Shown: piece by piece, positions 1 to 8,016 of the stretch
How the letters are laid out: each line of letters starts with the position of its first letter
Numbering within the stretch: position 1 is the first letter of the stretch
Origin: an uncultured Holophagaceae bacterium
GTDB lineage: Bacteria; Acidobacteriota; Holophagae; Holophagales; Holophagaceae
Assembly (NCBI GenBank): GCA_903876615.1
Contig: CAIRAS010000164.1
Location: forward strand, 1 to 9,741
DNA: 9,741 bases
Direction of reading: 5' to 3'
The notes under the pieces: model-generated
The model's database searches: none
The model's input: the letters and a program-made list of their open reading frames with translations, nothing else
What the model was told of the DNA's origin: nothing
Position numbers and translations under genes: made by a program

Positions 1-1938
1 CGGCAGGGCCTCCACGTAGGTGCCCAGCAGCTTCACCATCTGCCGGTGGCGCAGCAGCTCCCGGGCGATCTCGGCGCCCTGGGTCTCCGCCAGCTCCTGG
101 AGCACGTCCTCGTCGGTGCTGGGGGCCTTGGTCTTGCCGGTGAACTTGACGGGCTTGTAGCCCAGCTTGCCGAACAGGATGCCGCCGAGCTGGGTGGGGC
201 TGTTGAGGTTGAAGGGCTCGCCCGCCAGGTCGAGGACTCTTGCCTCTGCTCGTTTTCGCTCGCCATGCATGCGCATGGCGAGATGGGAAAGGACATTCAG
301 GTCAAGCCTCACACCGTGGGATTCCAAGGCCGCCAGCGCCTCCACCAGCGGCAGGTCCACCTCCTCGTAGAGGCGCCGCAGCCGGTCATCCGTGAGCATC
401 GCCCGCAGCTTGTCGCAGAGCTGCAGGGCCAGGTCCGCATCCTCGGCGGCGTACTGCACCGCGGGCTCGAACTCGGCCTCGTCGAAGCGCTTCTGGCCCT
501 TCCCCTTGCCGACGATCTCCTCGAAGGCGATGGGCTTCACGTCCAGGTGCCGCGTGGAGAGGTCATCCAGGTTGTGGCGCACGCCGCTCTCGAGGAGGTA
601 GCTAAGCACCATGCTGTCGTCCGCCAGCCCCGCCACCGGCAGGCCGTGGCGGGCCAGCACCTGCAGGTCGTACTTCAGGTTCTGGCCGCACTTGCCCACC
701 GCCGGGTCCGCCAGCAGCGGCCGCAGCATGCGCCGCACGGCCTCGAAGGGCAGGTTCCGGGGATCCAGGTGGGGCGCCAGCTCCGCGAAGAAGGCCCCGG
801 CCTCGCCCTGCAGGTCCAGCAGGCCGTCCGGCAGGCCGCTGTCGGGCAGCAGCCCCGGCAGCGAGCCCTCGGTGTCGGCGGTGGCGGGCTTCAGGTGCGC
901 CAGGGGCACGTACAGGACCGCGTTGGGCGCCCAGGCCAGGCTCAGGCCCACGATGTGGCCCCGGGTGGGATCGATGCTGGTGGTCTCGGTATCCAGGCCG
1001 AAGCGGCCGGCGGTCCGGCAGGCGGCGACGGCGGCTTCCAGGTCCGCGAGGCTGGCCGCGGCCCGGTAGGTGCGGGCGTTGCCCGCTTCCTTGGCCGTCT
1101 GAGTGAACTCCTTGGTGAGCCCCTGGAAGCCCAGGGCCTTGAAGGTCTCCCGGGCCTTGGCCTCGTCCACGCCGGCATAGGCCAGGTCCGCCGGGTGCAG
1201 GGGCAGCTGCAGGTCCGTCACCACCGTGACGAGGCGCTTCGTGAGGTCGAGCCACTCGGCGGCCCGCTCGAGTCCCTCGCGCTGCTTGGGCTTGAGGTCG
1301 GCCTTGGCGGCGATGACCGCCTCCAGGGTGCCGTGCTGCTCCAGCAGCAGGGCCGCACCCTTCTCGCCGATGCCCGGCACGCCCTTCACGTTGTCCGAGG
1401 CGTCCCCCACGAGGCTCAGGAAGTCCACCACCTGCTCGGGCCAGACGCCCATGCGCTCCTTGACGCCGGCACGGTCATGCCAGATCTCGCCATCCTTGGT
1501 GTTGAGCACCTGGATGTGGAGGTCGTCGTCCACCAGCTGCAGCAGGTCCTTGTCGGGGCTCACGATGACCGAGGGCAGGCCGTGGGCCGCGGACTCCCTC
1601 GCCAGGGTGGCCAGCACGTCGTCGGCCTCGTAGCCGTGCAGCTCCACGATGGGAATCGAGAGTGCCTCCACCAGCTGCCGGATCATGGGGATCTGGGGGC
1701 GCAGGTCCTCGGGCATCTCGGCCCGGTTGGCCTTGTACTCCGGATAGATCACGTGCCGAAAGGTGGGCTCCGGCGTGTCGAACACACAGGCGATGTGGGT
1801 CGGCTTGTGCTTCTCCAGCAGCTGCAGCACCAGCCGCGTGAAGGTGTAGGCGGCCCCGTTCTTCAGCCGGGGATTGGCAAAGTAGGCCCTAAAAATGAAG
1901 GCGAACGTATCGATGAGGTAGAGGCGGTCTTCGGACAT
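1..1938 (-). CDS. polA: DNA polymerase I, N-terminal 646 codons (C-terminus beyond window)
   Basis: Replication and repair polymerase that removes RNA primers and fills gaps. The visible part holds the 5' nuclease, the 3'-5' exonuclease and the first part of the polymerase domain. 5' nuclease (about residues 1-290): D10, the GYEADDV motif with E104/D106/D107, D129/D131 in SPDKD, D179/D182 in GDASDN, then a helix-hairpin-helix GVPGIGEKG. Proofreading domain (about 305-510): D316 and E318 in LDTET, D424 in NLKYD, Y496 and D500 in YAAEDAD, so all catalytic positions known from E. coli Pol I are present and proofreading should work. The fragment ends just after the region matching E. coli 'KLKSTYTDKLP', so polymerase motifs A, B and C lie outside. 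ATG at 1938 gives a normal N-terminus; only a G-rich stretch precedes it, with no strong Shine-Dalgarno. A codon-use anomaly near 235-335 is reported separately. Confidence 0.97.
   Translation of the reverse strand, partial: MSEDRLYLIDTFAFIFRAYFANPRLKNGAAYTFTRLVLQLLEKHKPTHIACVFDTPEPTFRHVIYPEYKANRAEMPEDLRPQIPMIRQLVEALSIPIVELHGYEADDVLATLARESAAHGLPSVIVSPDKDLLQLVDDDLHIQVLNTKDGEIWHDRAGVKERMGVWPEQVVDFLSLVGDASDNVKGVPGIGEKGAALLLEQHGTLEAVIAAKADLKPKQREGLERAAEWLDLTKRLVTVVTDLQLPLHPADLAYAGVDEAKARETFKALGFQGLTKEFTQTAKEAGNARTYRAAASLADLEAAVAACRTAGRFGLDTETTSIDPTRGHIVGLSLAWAPNAVLYVPLAHLKPATADTEGSLPGLLPDSGLPDGLLDLQGEAGAFFAELAPHLDPRNLPFEAVRRMLRPLLADPAVGKCGQNLKYDLQVLARHGLPVAGLADDSMVLSYLLESGVRHNLDDLSTRHLDVKPIAFEEIVGKGKGQKRFDEAEFEPAVQYAAEDADLALQLCDKLRAMLTDDRLRRLYEEVDLPLVEALAALESHGVRLDLNVLSHLAMRMHGERKRAEARVLDLAGEPFNLNSPTQLGGILFGKLGYKPVKFTGKTKAPSTDEDVLQELAETQGAEIARELLRHRQMVKLLGTYVEALP
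259..282. repeat. Perfect 10-bp inverted repeat inside polA
   Basis: CTCGCCATGC (259-268) and its exact reverse complement GCATGGCGAG (273-282) flank a 4-nt ATGC spacer. It lies in codons for the start of the polymerase domain, in a patch of unusual codons. The protein alignment to E. coli Pol I has no insertion here, so it is not an obvious inserted element. It may be a chance hairpin or a protein-binding palindrome. Confidence 0.6.
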
Positions 1939-2017
1939 GCCCCCAGTCTGGCAGGGTGGCCCCCTGGTCCCCAGCGCCCCCTCGAAAACCCTTCCGCCCC
2001 CGCTGAACACCGGAGGA

Positions 2018-2031
2018 GGAGCCCCGGCTCC
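2018..2031 (-). terminator. Weak candidate hairpin between PocR kinase and polA
   Basis: The 110-nt gap 1939-2048 contains GGAGC (2018-2022) and GCTCC (2027-2031), a 5-bp GC-rich stem with a 4-nt loop, 17 nt after the kinase stop on the minus strand. A run of eight C on the plus strand (2030-2037) adjoins it. No U-tract follows directly (only a TTTT further on), so intrinsic termination is doubtful and read-through into polA remains possible. No convincing promoter is seen in the gap. Confidence 0.25.
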
Positions 2032-2048
2032 CCCCCCGCAGCCTGGCT

Positions 2049-4892
2049 TCACCGCGTCGGTAACACCTGGGGTCGCACCCTTTCGAGGCAGCTCAACTGC
2101 GCTTGCAGCTCTCCCAGGGTGAAGGGTTTGGCGAGGAGCGTGGTGTTCGGGAAGGCCTGAATCAGATGCAGGGCGGCCTGATCGGCATGGCCCGTGGCGA
2201 GCAGGACCGGCAAGTCCGGGCGAAGGGCGCGCAGCCCCTGCAGGGTGCCAGCGCCGCCCAGTCCCGGCATGTTCATGTCCAGGATTGCCACATCGGGCTG
2301 CAGCCCTTCTGCCAGCGCCGCCAGAGCGGCTTCACCGCTGGGAACCGTCGTGCTGGTGTGGCCCAGGCGCTCCAGCACCGCCTCCACAGCCCTCTGGATC
2401 AGCTCATCGTCGTCAATCAGGAGGATGGCCAGTGCGGGCTGGGAGCACTCCGCCCGCGAGTCAGCCACATCGGCCGAACCTGGGGACTGGGGTGCACAGG
2501 CCGGGAAGTGCAGCCTCACCCGGGTGCCCTGCCCGGGCTCGCTGAGGAGCTCCATCTGCCCCCCATGGGACTCCACCATGCCGTAGACGATGGGCAGCCC
2601 CAGGCCCGTGCCTTTGCCTTTGGGCTTGGTCGTGAAGAAGGGGTCCAGCGCCTTCTCCAGGACCGCACGGGGCATCCCGCAGCCGCTATCCACCACTTCG
2701 AGGAGCACGGTGCCAGCGCCCTCGTTCCGCGTCCGCAAGGTCAGCAGGCCCCCTTCAGGCATGGCGTCCACGGCATTCACGCAGAGGTTCATCAGGCCGT
2801 GGCTCAGCGCCGCGGGATCCCCCTTGACCGGCTTGAGATCCTCGGCGAGGTCCATCTCCAGCTGGATCTTCTTGAGGGTCGTGCGCTCCAGCAGCGCCAC
2901 TTCCTCCTGCACCAGGATGTTCAGGTCCAGTTCCCGGGCCTCCGCCAGTTCCTGCCGGGCAAAGCCCAGCAGGCCCTTCACCAGGGTGCTCCCCCGCTGG
3001 CAGGCCTTGTGGATGGTCTCCATGTTGCTGTGCAGGGGGGTCCCCTCCCTCGCCTGCAGGTGGTGGACGCTGGCCAGGGCCATGATGGCCCCCAGCACGT
3101 TGTTCATGTCGTGGGCGACCCCTCCGGCGAGGGTGCCAAGGCTTTCCATTTTTTGGGATTGCTGAAGCTGGGCTTGGAGGCTGCGCCGGTCCTCCTCCAC
3201 CTGCTTGCGATCGGTGATGTCCAGAATGATGCCGTGCCACAGCGTGCTGCCATCTTCCAGGCGCTGGGGATGCGCTTGGGACCAGCGCCAACGCAGGCCC
3301 TGCCGAGGCAGGATGACCCGGAATTCAGCGTAGAACTCTTCTAGCGTTCGGGCCGAATCCTGAATGGCCTCCGCAACGGAGTCGTAGTCATCGGGGTGCA
3401 ACCGCCCGAAAACCGGTGTGGCATCGAGGCGAACCTCTTCGGGGGTCACTTCATAGATATCGCTCATGCCGGGGCTTGAGTAGGGGAAGGCGGAGCGCCC
3501 GTCGGGATAGAGGCGGTATTGATAGACCACACCGGGCACGAGGCCCGCGAGGTTCGCGAGGAGCTCGTGGCTCTGAGCCCGGTCCAGTTCTGCCTGCTTG
3601 CGGGCACTGATGTCACTGACGGTGCCGATGACGCCGACCAGCTCGCCCATAGCATTCCGGAAAGGGGCGCTGGTGTCCGTGACCCAGCCCGTCCTCCCAC
3701 GGCCCACCATAGGGAGCGGGATATCGACCGAATCGACCTTTTCTCCGGCCAGGGCCCGCTCCAACCGGTCCATGACGCCCGCCTCGCTAAGGAAGGGGAA
3801 CACCTCCCGTGGATGCTTGCCCAGCACTTCGCTGGCGGGCAGCCCGGACAGCTGTTCCATGAAGGGGTTCCAGACCTGGTAGCGCAGATCGGGGCCATAG
3901 ACGATGACCCCTTCCTGGGCACAGGCGATCACCTGCTCGCTGGTCTGCCGGACCTCCCGCAGCTCCTCCAGGGCCCGGTGGATCTCGGTGATGTCCTTCA
4001 CGATGCCGTCGTAGGCGATGAGCCTGCCTGCAGCGTCCTTCTCCAGGATGCTCAGGTCACTGACCCAGCCCAGGGTCCCGTCCTTGCGCCTGATGCGGTG
4101 CTCGAAGGGCGGGATCTCTTCCCCGGCCAGGATTCTCGCCACCCGCGCCACGGCCAGCTCGCGGTGCTCCGGAGCGATCATGGTGAACCACAGGTAGGGA
4201 TCTGCGGCGAAGTCCTCCACCGTGTAGCCCGTGACGCCCTCGCACCCCTGGCTGTGCTCCGTGGCGACGGCCCGGCCGTCTTCCACCCGCACCCGGTACT
4301 GGTAGTCCGTCAGCCCTTCGCTGATGCGCCGATAGCGGGCCTCGCTTTGCCGGAGGGCCGCCTCTGCCCTCAGGGTGCGCAGCTGGTTCAGGCCCTGGAT
4401 GGCCATCTGTTCCGCAAGCTGGGCGATGAAGGTCAGGTGTTCATCCAGCTGCTTCTGGGAGATGGAGGGGACCTTGTCAAAGGCCGCCAGGTAGGCCACC
4501 TCGTCAAAACCGAACTGGCGGGCCTGCCGGCGGAACTGCTCCCGCTCCGGTTCGGCGATGAAGAGCTGCCCCGTGAAGACGTTGGCAAGGTGTTGGCCCT
4601 CAACGACCAGCGGCGTGGCCGTGTCCGTCAGCCCCCGGGGACAGGTGACCTGGGCGTGCTCGGTGCTGGCGGTGAGACCGGCTGCGATGGTGACATCACT
4701 GTGAATGCAATCCTTGAGCGACTCGGGATGGACCCGATGAAACTTCGTGCAGATGTCCTGCCAGCCCGCCCCCGTGAGAACCTTCCCCTCCCGATCGATG
4801 ATGGCGGAGGGGATGCCAGAGGACACAAACAGGTTGTCCAGCAGGGACTGGAGCTTGGGGATGTCGACAAGGTCCTGCAGGCGGTAATCCAT
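2049..4892 (-). CDS. PocR-PAS hybrid sensor histidine kinase with C-terminal receiver
   Basis: Cytosolic hybrid kinase of 947 residues with no signal peptide or membrane segment. Order: PocR ligand-binding domain (about 5-165) with the typical [10 protein letters not shown] stretch, CxRGL and GQLF motifs; a short helix; PAS/PAC 1 (about 185-305), PAS 2 (about 318-432), PAS 3 (about 445-562); HisKA with phospho-acceptor H594 in GGVAHDMNN; HATPase with N-box N702/N706, G1 D735-S-G-C-G, F-box DPFFTTK and G2 GTGLGL; receiver (about 822-935) with acidic D827-D829, acceptor D872, T900 and K922. All catalytic residues are intact, so it should autophosphorylate and pass phosphate to its own receiver. 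PocR domains are predicted in the literature to sense simple hydrocarbon derivatives; the ligand here is unknown. The ATG at 4892 has a good ribosome site. It lies 41 nt downstream of a second hybrid kinase, suggesting co-transcription. No output domain is present, so an external HPt or regulator is inferred. Confidence 0.93.
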   Translation of the reverse strand: MDYRLQDLVDIPKLQSLLDNLFVSSGIPSAIIDREGKVLTGAGWQDICTKFHRVHPESLKDCIHSDVTIAAGLTASTEHAQVTCPRGLTDTATPLVVEGQHLANVFTGQLFIAEPEREQFRRQARQFGFDEVAYLAAFDKVPSISQKQLDEHLTFIAQLAEQMAIQGLNQLRTLRAEAALRQSEARYRRISEGLTDYQYRVRVEDGRAVATEHSQGCEGVTGYTVEDFAADPYLWFTMIAPEHRELAVARVARILAGEEIPPFEHRIRRKDGTLGWVSDLSILEKDAAGRLIAYDGIVKDITEIHRALEELREVRQTSEQVIACAQEGVIVYGPDLRYQVWNPFMEQLSGLPASEVLGKHPREVFPFLSEAGVMDRLERALAGEKVDSVDIPLPMVGRGRTGWVTDTSAPFRNAMGELVGVIGTVSDISARKQAELDRAQSHELLANLAGLVPGVVYQYRLYPDGRSAFPYSSPGMSDIYEVTPEEVRLDATPVFGRLHPDDYDSVAEAIQDSARTLEEFYAEFRVILPRQGLRWRWSQAHPQRLEDGSTLWHGIILDITDRKQVEEDRRSLQAQLQQSQKMESLGTLAGGVAHDMNNVLGAIMALASVHHLQAREGTPLHSNMETIHKACQRGSTLVKGLLGFARQELAEARELDLNILVQEEVALLERTTLKKIQLEMDLAEDLKPVKGDPAALSHGLMNLCVNAVDAMPEGGLLTLRTRNEGAGTVLLEVVDSGCGMPRAVLEKALDPFFTTKPKGKGTGLGLPIVYGMVESHGGQMELLSEPGQGTRVRLHFPACAPQSPGSADVADSRAECSQPALAILLIDDDELIQRAVEAVLERLGHTSTTVPSGEAALAALAEGLQPDVAILDMNMPGLGGAGTLQGLRALRPDLPVLLATGHADQAALHLIQAFPNTTLLAKPFTLGELQAQLSCLERVRPQVLPTR

Positions 4893-4899
4893 GGTCCGG

Positions 4900-4907
4900 T
4901 TCCTCTC
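4900..4907 (-). promoter_or_regulatory. Ribosome binding site of the PocR kinase
   Basis: On the minus strand GAGAGGAA lies 7 nt before the ATG at 4892. This supports that start and translation as a separate cistron in the short gap after the upstream kinase. Confidence 0.7.
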
Positions 4908-4933
4908 GCGGAAAAGACTGCTCCAGGCTGCGC

Positions 4934-7618
4934 TCAGGTGTCCCCTGGTGCAGCTCGGGCGGCGAGGGCCTCGTGAACGGCAGCCCGAAGCTGCGTGAGG
5001 CCGTAGGGCTTGCTCAGGAAGGCCTGCGGCTGATGAGCGTGCGTCCCGGCCAGAACCTGGGCCTGGTCGTAGCCGCTGGCCAGGATCACAGGCAGGCTGG
5101 GATCGAGCTGGCGCAACGCTGTCAGCAACCCCCAGCCATCCAGGCGCGGCATGGTCAAATCTGTGAGGACGCAGCGGATTTCAGCCCGATGTTGGCGGAA
5201 CAGCTCCAGAGCTTCGACACCATCCTTTGCGGCGAGCAGGGTGAATCCCAGGAGCTCAACCAGGGCACCCGTCGCCAGGAGCAGCATGTCGTCATCTTCC
5301 ACCAGCAGGAGGGTGCCGCCACCGCTAAGCGCTGGGGCTTGAACCGCCCTTTCCTGCCGCCTGGGCGTCGCTTCGGTCGATACGGGGAGATAGACCCGGA
5401 AGACGCTGCCCTGGCCCGGCTGGCTGGCCACCGTGATGGCCCCGCCATGGGCCTGCACCAGGCCCAGCACCACGGACAGGCCCAAGCCCCGGCCCGTGAA
5501 CTTGGTGGAGTAGAAGGGGTCAAACAGCTTTCCAATATCCGCACTCGCAATCCCGGCGCCGGTGTCCGCCACCTCCAGGCAGGCATAGTCAGGCCCCTGC
5601 GGTTGCCAATCGATCGGGAAGCGATGGTCGGTGGGGAGTTCGGCCGCGGGGCAGCAGCTGAGGCTCAGGCGGACGCACCCTCCCACAGCGCCCATGGCCT
5701 CCCCGGCATTGGTCACCAGGTTGGTCAGGACCTGCTGGACCTGCTCGGCGTTGGCCTTAACGGTGGGGCCAGGCACACGGCAAGCACTGGCCAGGGTGAC
5801 CCCGGCCGGCAGGGCTTGCTGGAGGAGGGGCTGGCTGGCGGCGCAAAGGTCGCCAAGACGGAGCGGAGCCCGTGCTCCAGGCGTATTGCCAAGATAGGCC
5901 AGCAGCTGCCTGCTCACCGCGGCCGCCTTTTCCGAGGCCAGCCTTGCCTCAGCCAGGTGTTTGGTTGGGTCTCCCCCCTTGGGAAGGGCACTCAGCAGGT
6001 CCAGATTGGCCATCACAGCTTGCAGTTTGTTGTTGAAGTGGTGGGCGATGGACGCGGCCATGAGGCCCAGGCTTTCCGCCTTCTGGAGCTGGTGGGTCTG
6101 GTCCTTCACTCGGGCCAGAACGGCCTCTGCCTCTTTGCGTTTGGTGATGTCGGTATGGGTCCCCATCATCAGCAGGGGTTTCCCATCCTCCGTCCAGGTG
6201 GAAACGCGACCCCGATCATGCACCCAGACCCAGGTGCCATCCTTGTGCTTCATCCGGGTTTCAAAGTCATAGAATTCAAGGTCGCCCTGGAAGTGTTTTT
6301 GCAGCAGTTCGCCGCTGGCTTTCAGATCCTCCGGATGGGCGAATCTCCTCCAGGTTTTGATGGATACGGGGGAAAGCTCGTCCAACGTGTAGCCGATGAT
6401 GTTGGCCCAGCGCTCGTTGAACAGGGTCTCCCCGCTTGGAACATGCCACTCCCAGGTCCCCACATTCGTTCCGCTGATGATGCTTTCCAGCCGTTGGGTC
6501 CGTTCCTGGATCTTCTGCTCAAGGGACTCGTTGAGGCTTCGGATCTTGGCCAGGTGTCTCGCGAGCAAGAAGACCGTCAGGCCGAGGAGCAGGCTCACCA
6601 ACGTGCCTAGCCCCAGGATCCTCGAGGAGGTGTCCTGGCCATGCCTGGTCATGAGCCCTGGCAGGGCCTGGGTCGCCACGGTCCAGGAGTGACCCGCAAA
6701 GGACAGGGTTTGGCGCGCCTGAGGAAGCGTTGAAGCCGCGATGACACGGGCGGGATCCCGATCGAACATCTTGGCTTCAGCACCTGCCCCCGGCCCATCG
6801 AAAATCTCCAGTTCCAGGTCAGGCTCGCCTTCCCCAAGCACGCCGCGCATGAAATCGTTCATCCGGAAGGGGGCATAGATCCAGCCAAGCAGGTTCCGCC
6901 TCCGGTCCCCGACGGTTTGCGTGGCACGACCGTTCCGGTACACGGGAACATACAGAAGAAACCCGGCCTGGATGCCCTGGTCGGTTTCCTGCACCAATTG
7001 CACTTTGCCGGAGAGGGCGGGATCGCTCGAATCCGTGGCCCTGCGCATGGCCTCCTGGCGCACCGGCTCGGAGAACATGTCATAGCCGAAGGCCCGCAGG
7101 TTCCGATCCTTGAACGGCTCCAGGTAGATGATTGAGCTGTAACACGCCCGCTCCCCGGCGGGGCGGATGCTGTACTCCGGAAAACCCAGGCGGCGCATCT
7201 TCAGGATGTGGCGGTCCAGCTCGGCTGGGGGGACCACCAACGAGAAGCCGATCCCCTGGATTCCTGGATAGCGCTGGGTTACCTCTAAGCTGGCAACGAA
7301 GGTGGCGAACCCGCTGTGGGTCACCGCTGCGCTGGCCTGGAAGAGCCCCCGGGCAGCCAGCAGGGCTTGTTCGTATTGACGCAGGCGAGCCTCGATCCGG
7401 GCCACCGCATCGCGGCTGCGGTAGTCGAAATAGGCCTGGACCGCACCCTGCTTGGCGCTCCGCTCGCGCTTCCAGGCGCCAAGGGTGAACAGCAGGCCCA
7501 GCGCCAGCAACAGACCAGGGACCCCGAGGCGGACCAGGTTGCGCAGGAGCGGAGTTGGGGTGGATTTCATGCGGCCTCGAGCCTTCGCATGCCAGTGGTA
7601 CCCTCGGAGGAACGCCAT
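4934..7618 (-). CDS. CHASE-PAS transmembrane hybrid sensor histidine kinase with receiver
   Basis: Inner-membrane hybrid kinase, 894 residues from the first ATG. Order: TM1 (about 29-47); periplasmic CHASE domain (about 75-270) with the family-like 'RYPGIQGIGFS' segment; TM2 (about 334-354); a charged helical linker (355-378); PAS/PAC (about 378-495); HisKA with H526 in AASIAHHFNN; HATPase with N633/N637, G1 D685-T-G-A-G, F-box FDPFYSTK and G2 GRGLGL; receiver (about 768-885) with E774-D777, acceptor D820, S848 and K870. It should detect an extracytoplasmic small molecule; CHASE ligands in other proteins include cytokinins, but none can be assigned here. The start is uncertain: ATG 7618 has AAGG only 2 nt away, while ATG 7570 (residue 17, MKSTPTP) has GAGG 4 nt away and gives a more typical N-terminus before TM1. 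First gene of the likely two-kinase transcript, divergent from the Cache gene. Confidence 0.93.
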   Translation of the reverse strand: MAFLRGYHWHAKARGRMKSTPTPLLRNLVRLGVPGLLLALGLLFTLGAWKRERSAKQGAVQAYFDYRSRDAVARIEARLRQYEQALLAARGLFQASAAVTHSGFATFVASLEVTQRYPGIQGIGFSLVVPPAELDRHILKMRRLGFPEYSIRPAGERACYSSIIYLEPFKDRNLRAFGYDMFSEPVRQEAMRRATDSSDPALSGKVQLVQETDQGIQAGFLLYVPVYRNGRATQTVGDRRRNLLGWIYAPFRMNDFMRGVLGEGEPDLELEIFDGPGAGAEAKMFDRDPARVIAASTLPQARQTLSFAGHSWTVATQALPGLMTRHGQDTSSRILGLGTLVSLLLGLTVFLLARHLAKIRSLNESLEQKIQERTQRLESIISGTNVGTWEWHVPSGETLFNERWANIIGYTLDELSPVSIKTWRRFAHPEDLKASGELLQKHFQGDLEFYDFETRMKHKDGTWVWVHDRGRVSTWTEDGKPLLMMGTHTDITKRKEAEAVLARVKDQTHQLQKAESLGLMAASIAHHFNNKLQAVMANLDLLSALPKGGDPTKHLAEARLASEKAAAVSRQLLAYLGNTPGARAPLRLGDLCAASQPLLQQALPAGVTLASACRVPGPTVKANAEQVQQVLTNLVTNAGEAMGAVGGCVRLSLSCCPAAELPTDHRFPIDWQPQGPDYACLEVADTGAGIASADIGKLFDPFYSTKFTGRGLGLSVVLGLVQAHGGAITVASQPGQGSVFRVYLPVSTEATPRRQERAVQAPALSGGGTLLLVEDDDMLLLATGALVELLGFTLLAAKDGVEALELFRQHRAEIRCVLTDLTMPRLDGWGLLTALRQLDPSLPVILASGYDQAQVLAGTHAHQPQAFLSKPYGLTQLRAAVHEALAARAAPGDT

Positions 7619-7795
7619 TACCTTAAGATATGAACAAGCCTGCGTGGTAAAAAACGATCAATCAACGAACCCTTTATCGGCCATGGGCCAGACAGTAATG
7701 AGATCGGGCGACGTCCGCCGCCGAGCGCGCAGAGGCCGCGGCAACCCGGCCCGGAACCTTGGCTCCGATCACTTCAACCAATCACTTTTATTGCA

Positions 7796-7810
7796 ACGCT
7801 TAGACAGCGT
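7796..7810. promoter_or_regulatory. Short inverted repeat, possible operator
   Basis: ACGCT (7796-7800) and AGCGT (7806-7810) form a 5-bp inverted repeat with a 5-nt spacer in the more AT-rich part of the divergent region, overlapping the TTGCAA hexamer at 7791-7796. The spacing suits a dimeric regulator, but a 5-bp arm can easily arise by chance. Confidence 0.2.
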
Positions 7811-7850
7811 GTACCAACCATGCAGGCAGCCCTTCGGTGGCCTGTTCGGC

Positions 7851-7960
7851 CCGGATGGGGCTGCGGCCAGCCTAGGGGCTGCCACTCCTGTGCGGGGTGG
7901 GACTCGGCCTATCCGGCAGCCCGCTGGGCGGGCACGGGGCAACCTGGCAGCACCGCCAGG
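7851..7960 (+). promoter_or_regulatory. Structured leader candidate upstream of Cache gene
   Basis: Read on the plus strand, the segment can fold as a three-way junction followed by two hairpins. P1 pairs 7851-7859 with 7908-7916 (9 pairs, one G-U). Inside it are a 4-bp stem 7860-7863/7868-7871 and a 7-bp stem 7882-7888/7894-7900 with a 5-nt loop. Then come GCCC/GGGC (7919-7922/7926-7929) and a perfect 6-bp hairpin CCTGGC/GCCAGG (7943-7948/7955-7960). It ends 44 nt before the Cache gene ribosome site. It matches no riboswitch class I know, and GC-rich DNA folds readily, so function is only a possibility. Confidence 0.3.
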
Positions 7961-8004
7961 ATTCAGTTTCCCGGGCCTGCCGTCGATACGGAAGCATCCC
8001 TACC

Positions 8005-8010
8005 AAGGAG
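8005..8010 (+). promoter_or_regulatory. Ribosome binding site fixing a GTG start
   Basis: AAGGAG lies 6 nt before GTG at 8017. It selects this GTG over the in-frame ATG at 7897, which would put an implausible 40-residue extension in front of the signal peptide. Confidence 0.85.
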
Positions 8011-8016
8011 AATCCC

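Larger units (their letters stand above)
7619..8016. other. Divergent intergenic region, CHASE kinase / Cache protein
   Basis: This 398-nt region must hold promoters for both divergent genes. The part next to the kinase (about 7620-7700) and a stretch near 7770-7800 are relatively AT-rich, as promoter regions often are, but no -35/-10 pair stood out: TTGCAA at 7791-7796 and TATCTT on the minus strand just before the kinase start are the nearest to consensus, each without a good partner. From about 7820 it turns very GC-rich with many inverted repeats. Open frames crossing it look non-coding. No tRNA or known riboswitch was recognised. Confidence 0.6.

Noticed and set aside
46..2160. Open frame of 704 codons on the plus strand, antisense to polA
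   Set aside because: It mirrors polA codons in GC-rich DNA. The translation is rich in H, Q, G, L and V with no recognisable domain, while the opposite strand encodes a motif-complete polymerase.
3519..6610. Two long plus-strand open frames (3519-4976 and 4973-6610) antisense to the kinases
   Set aside because: Low-complexity translations with no motif; they shadow kinase codons. The near head-to-tail contact at 4973 is accidental.
7931..7960. Resemblance to a c-di-GMP (GEMM) riboswitch: CACGGGGCAACC before a stem
   Set aside because: The GAAA tetraloop, the CGCAAAGCC-like segment and the receptor stem are absent; only a short GC-rich word matches.
7897..8016. Upstream ATG extension of the Cache protein
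   Set aside because: It would bury the signal peptide behind 40 residues; GTG 8017 has AAGGAG at ideal spacing.
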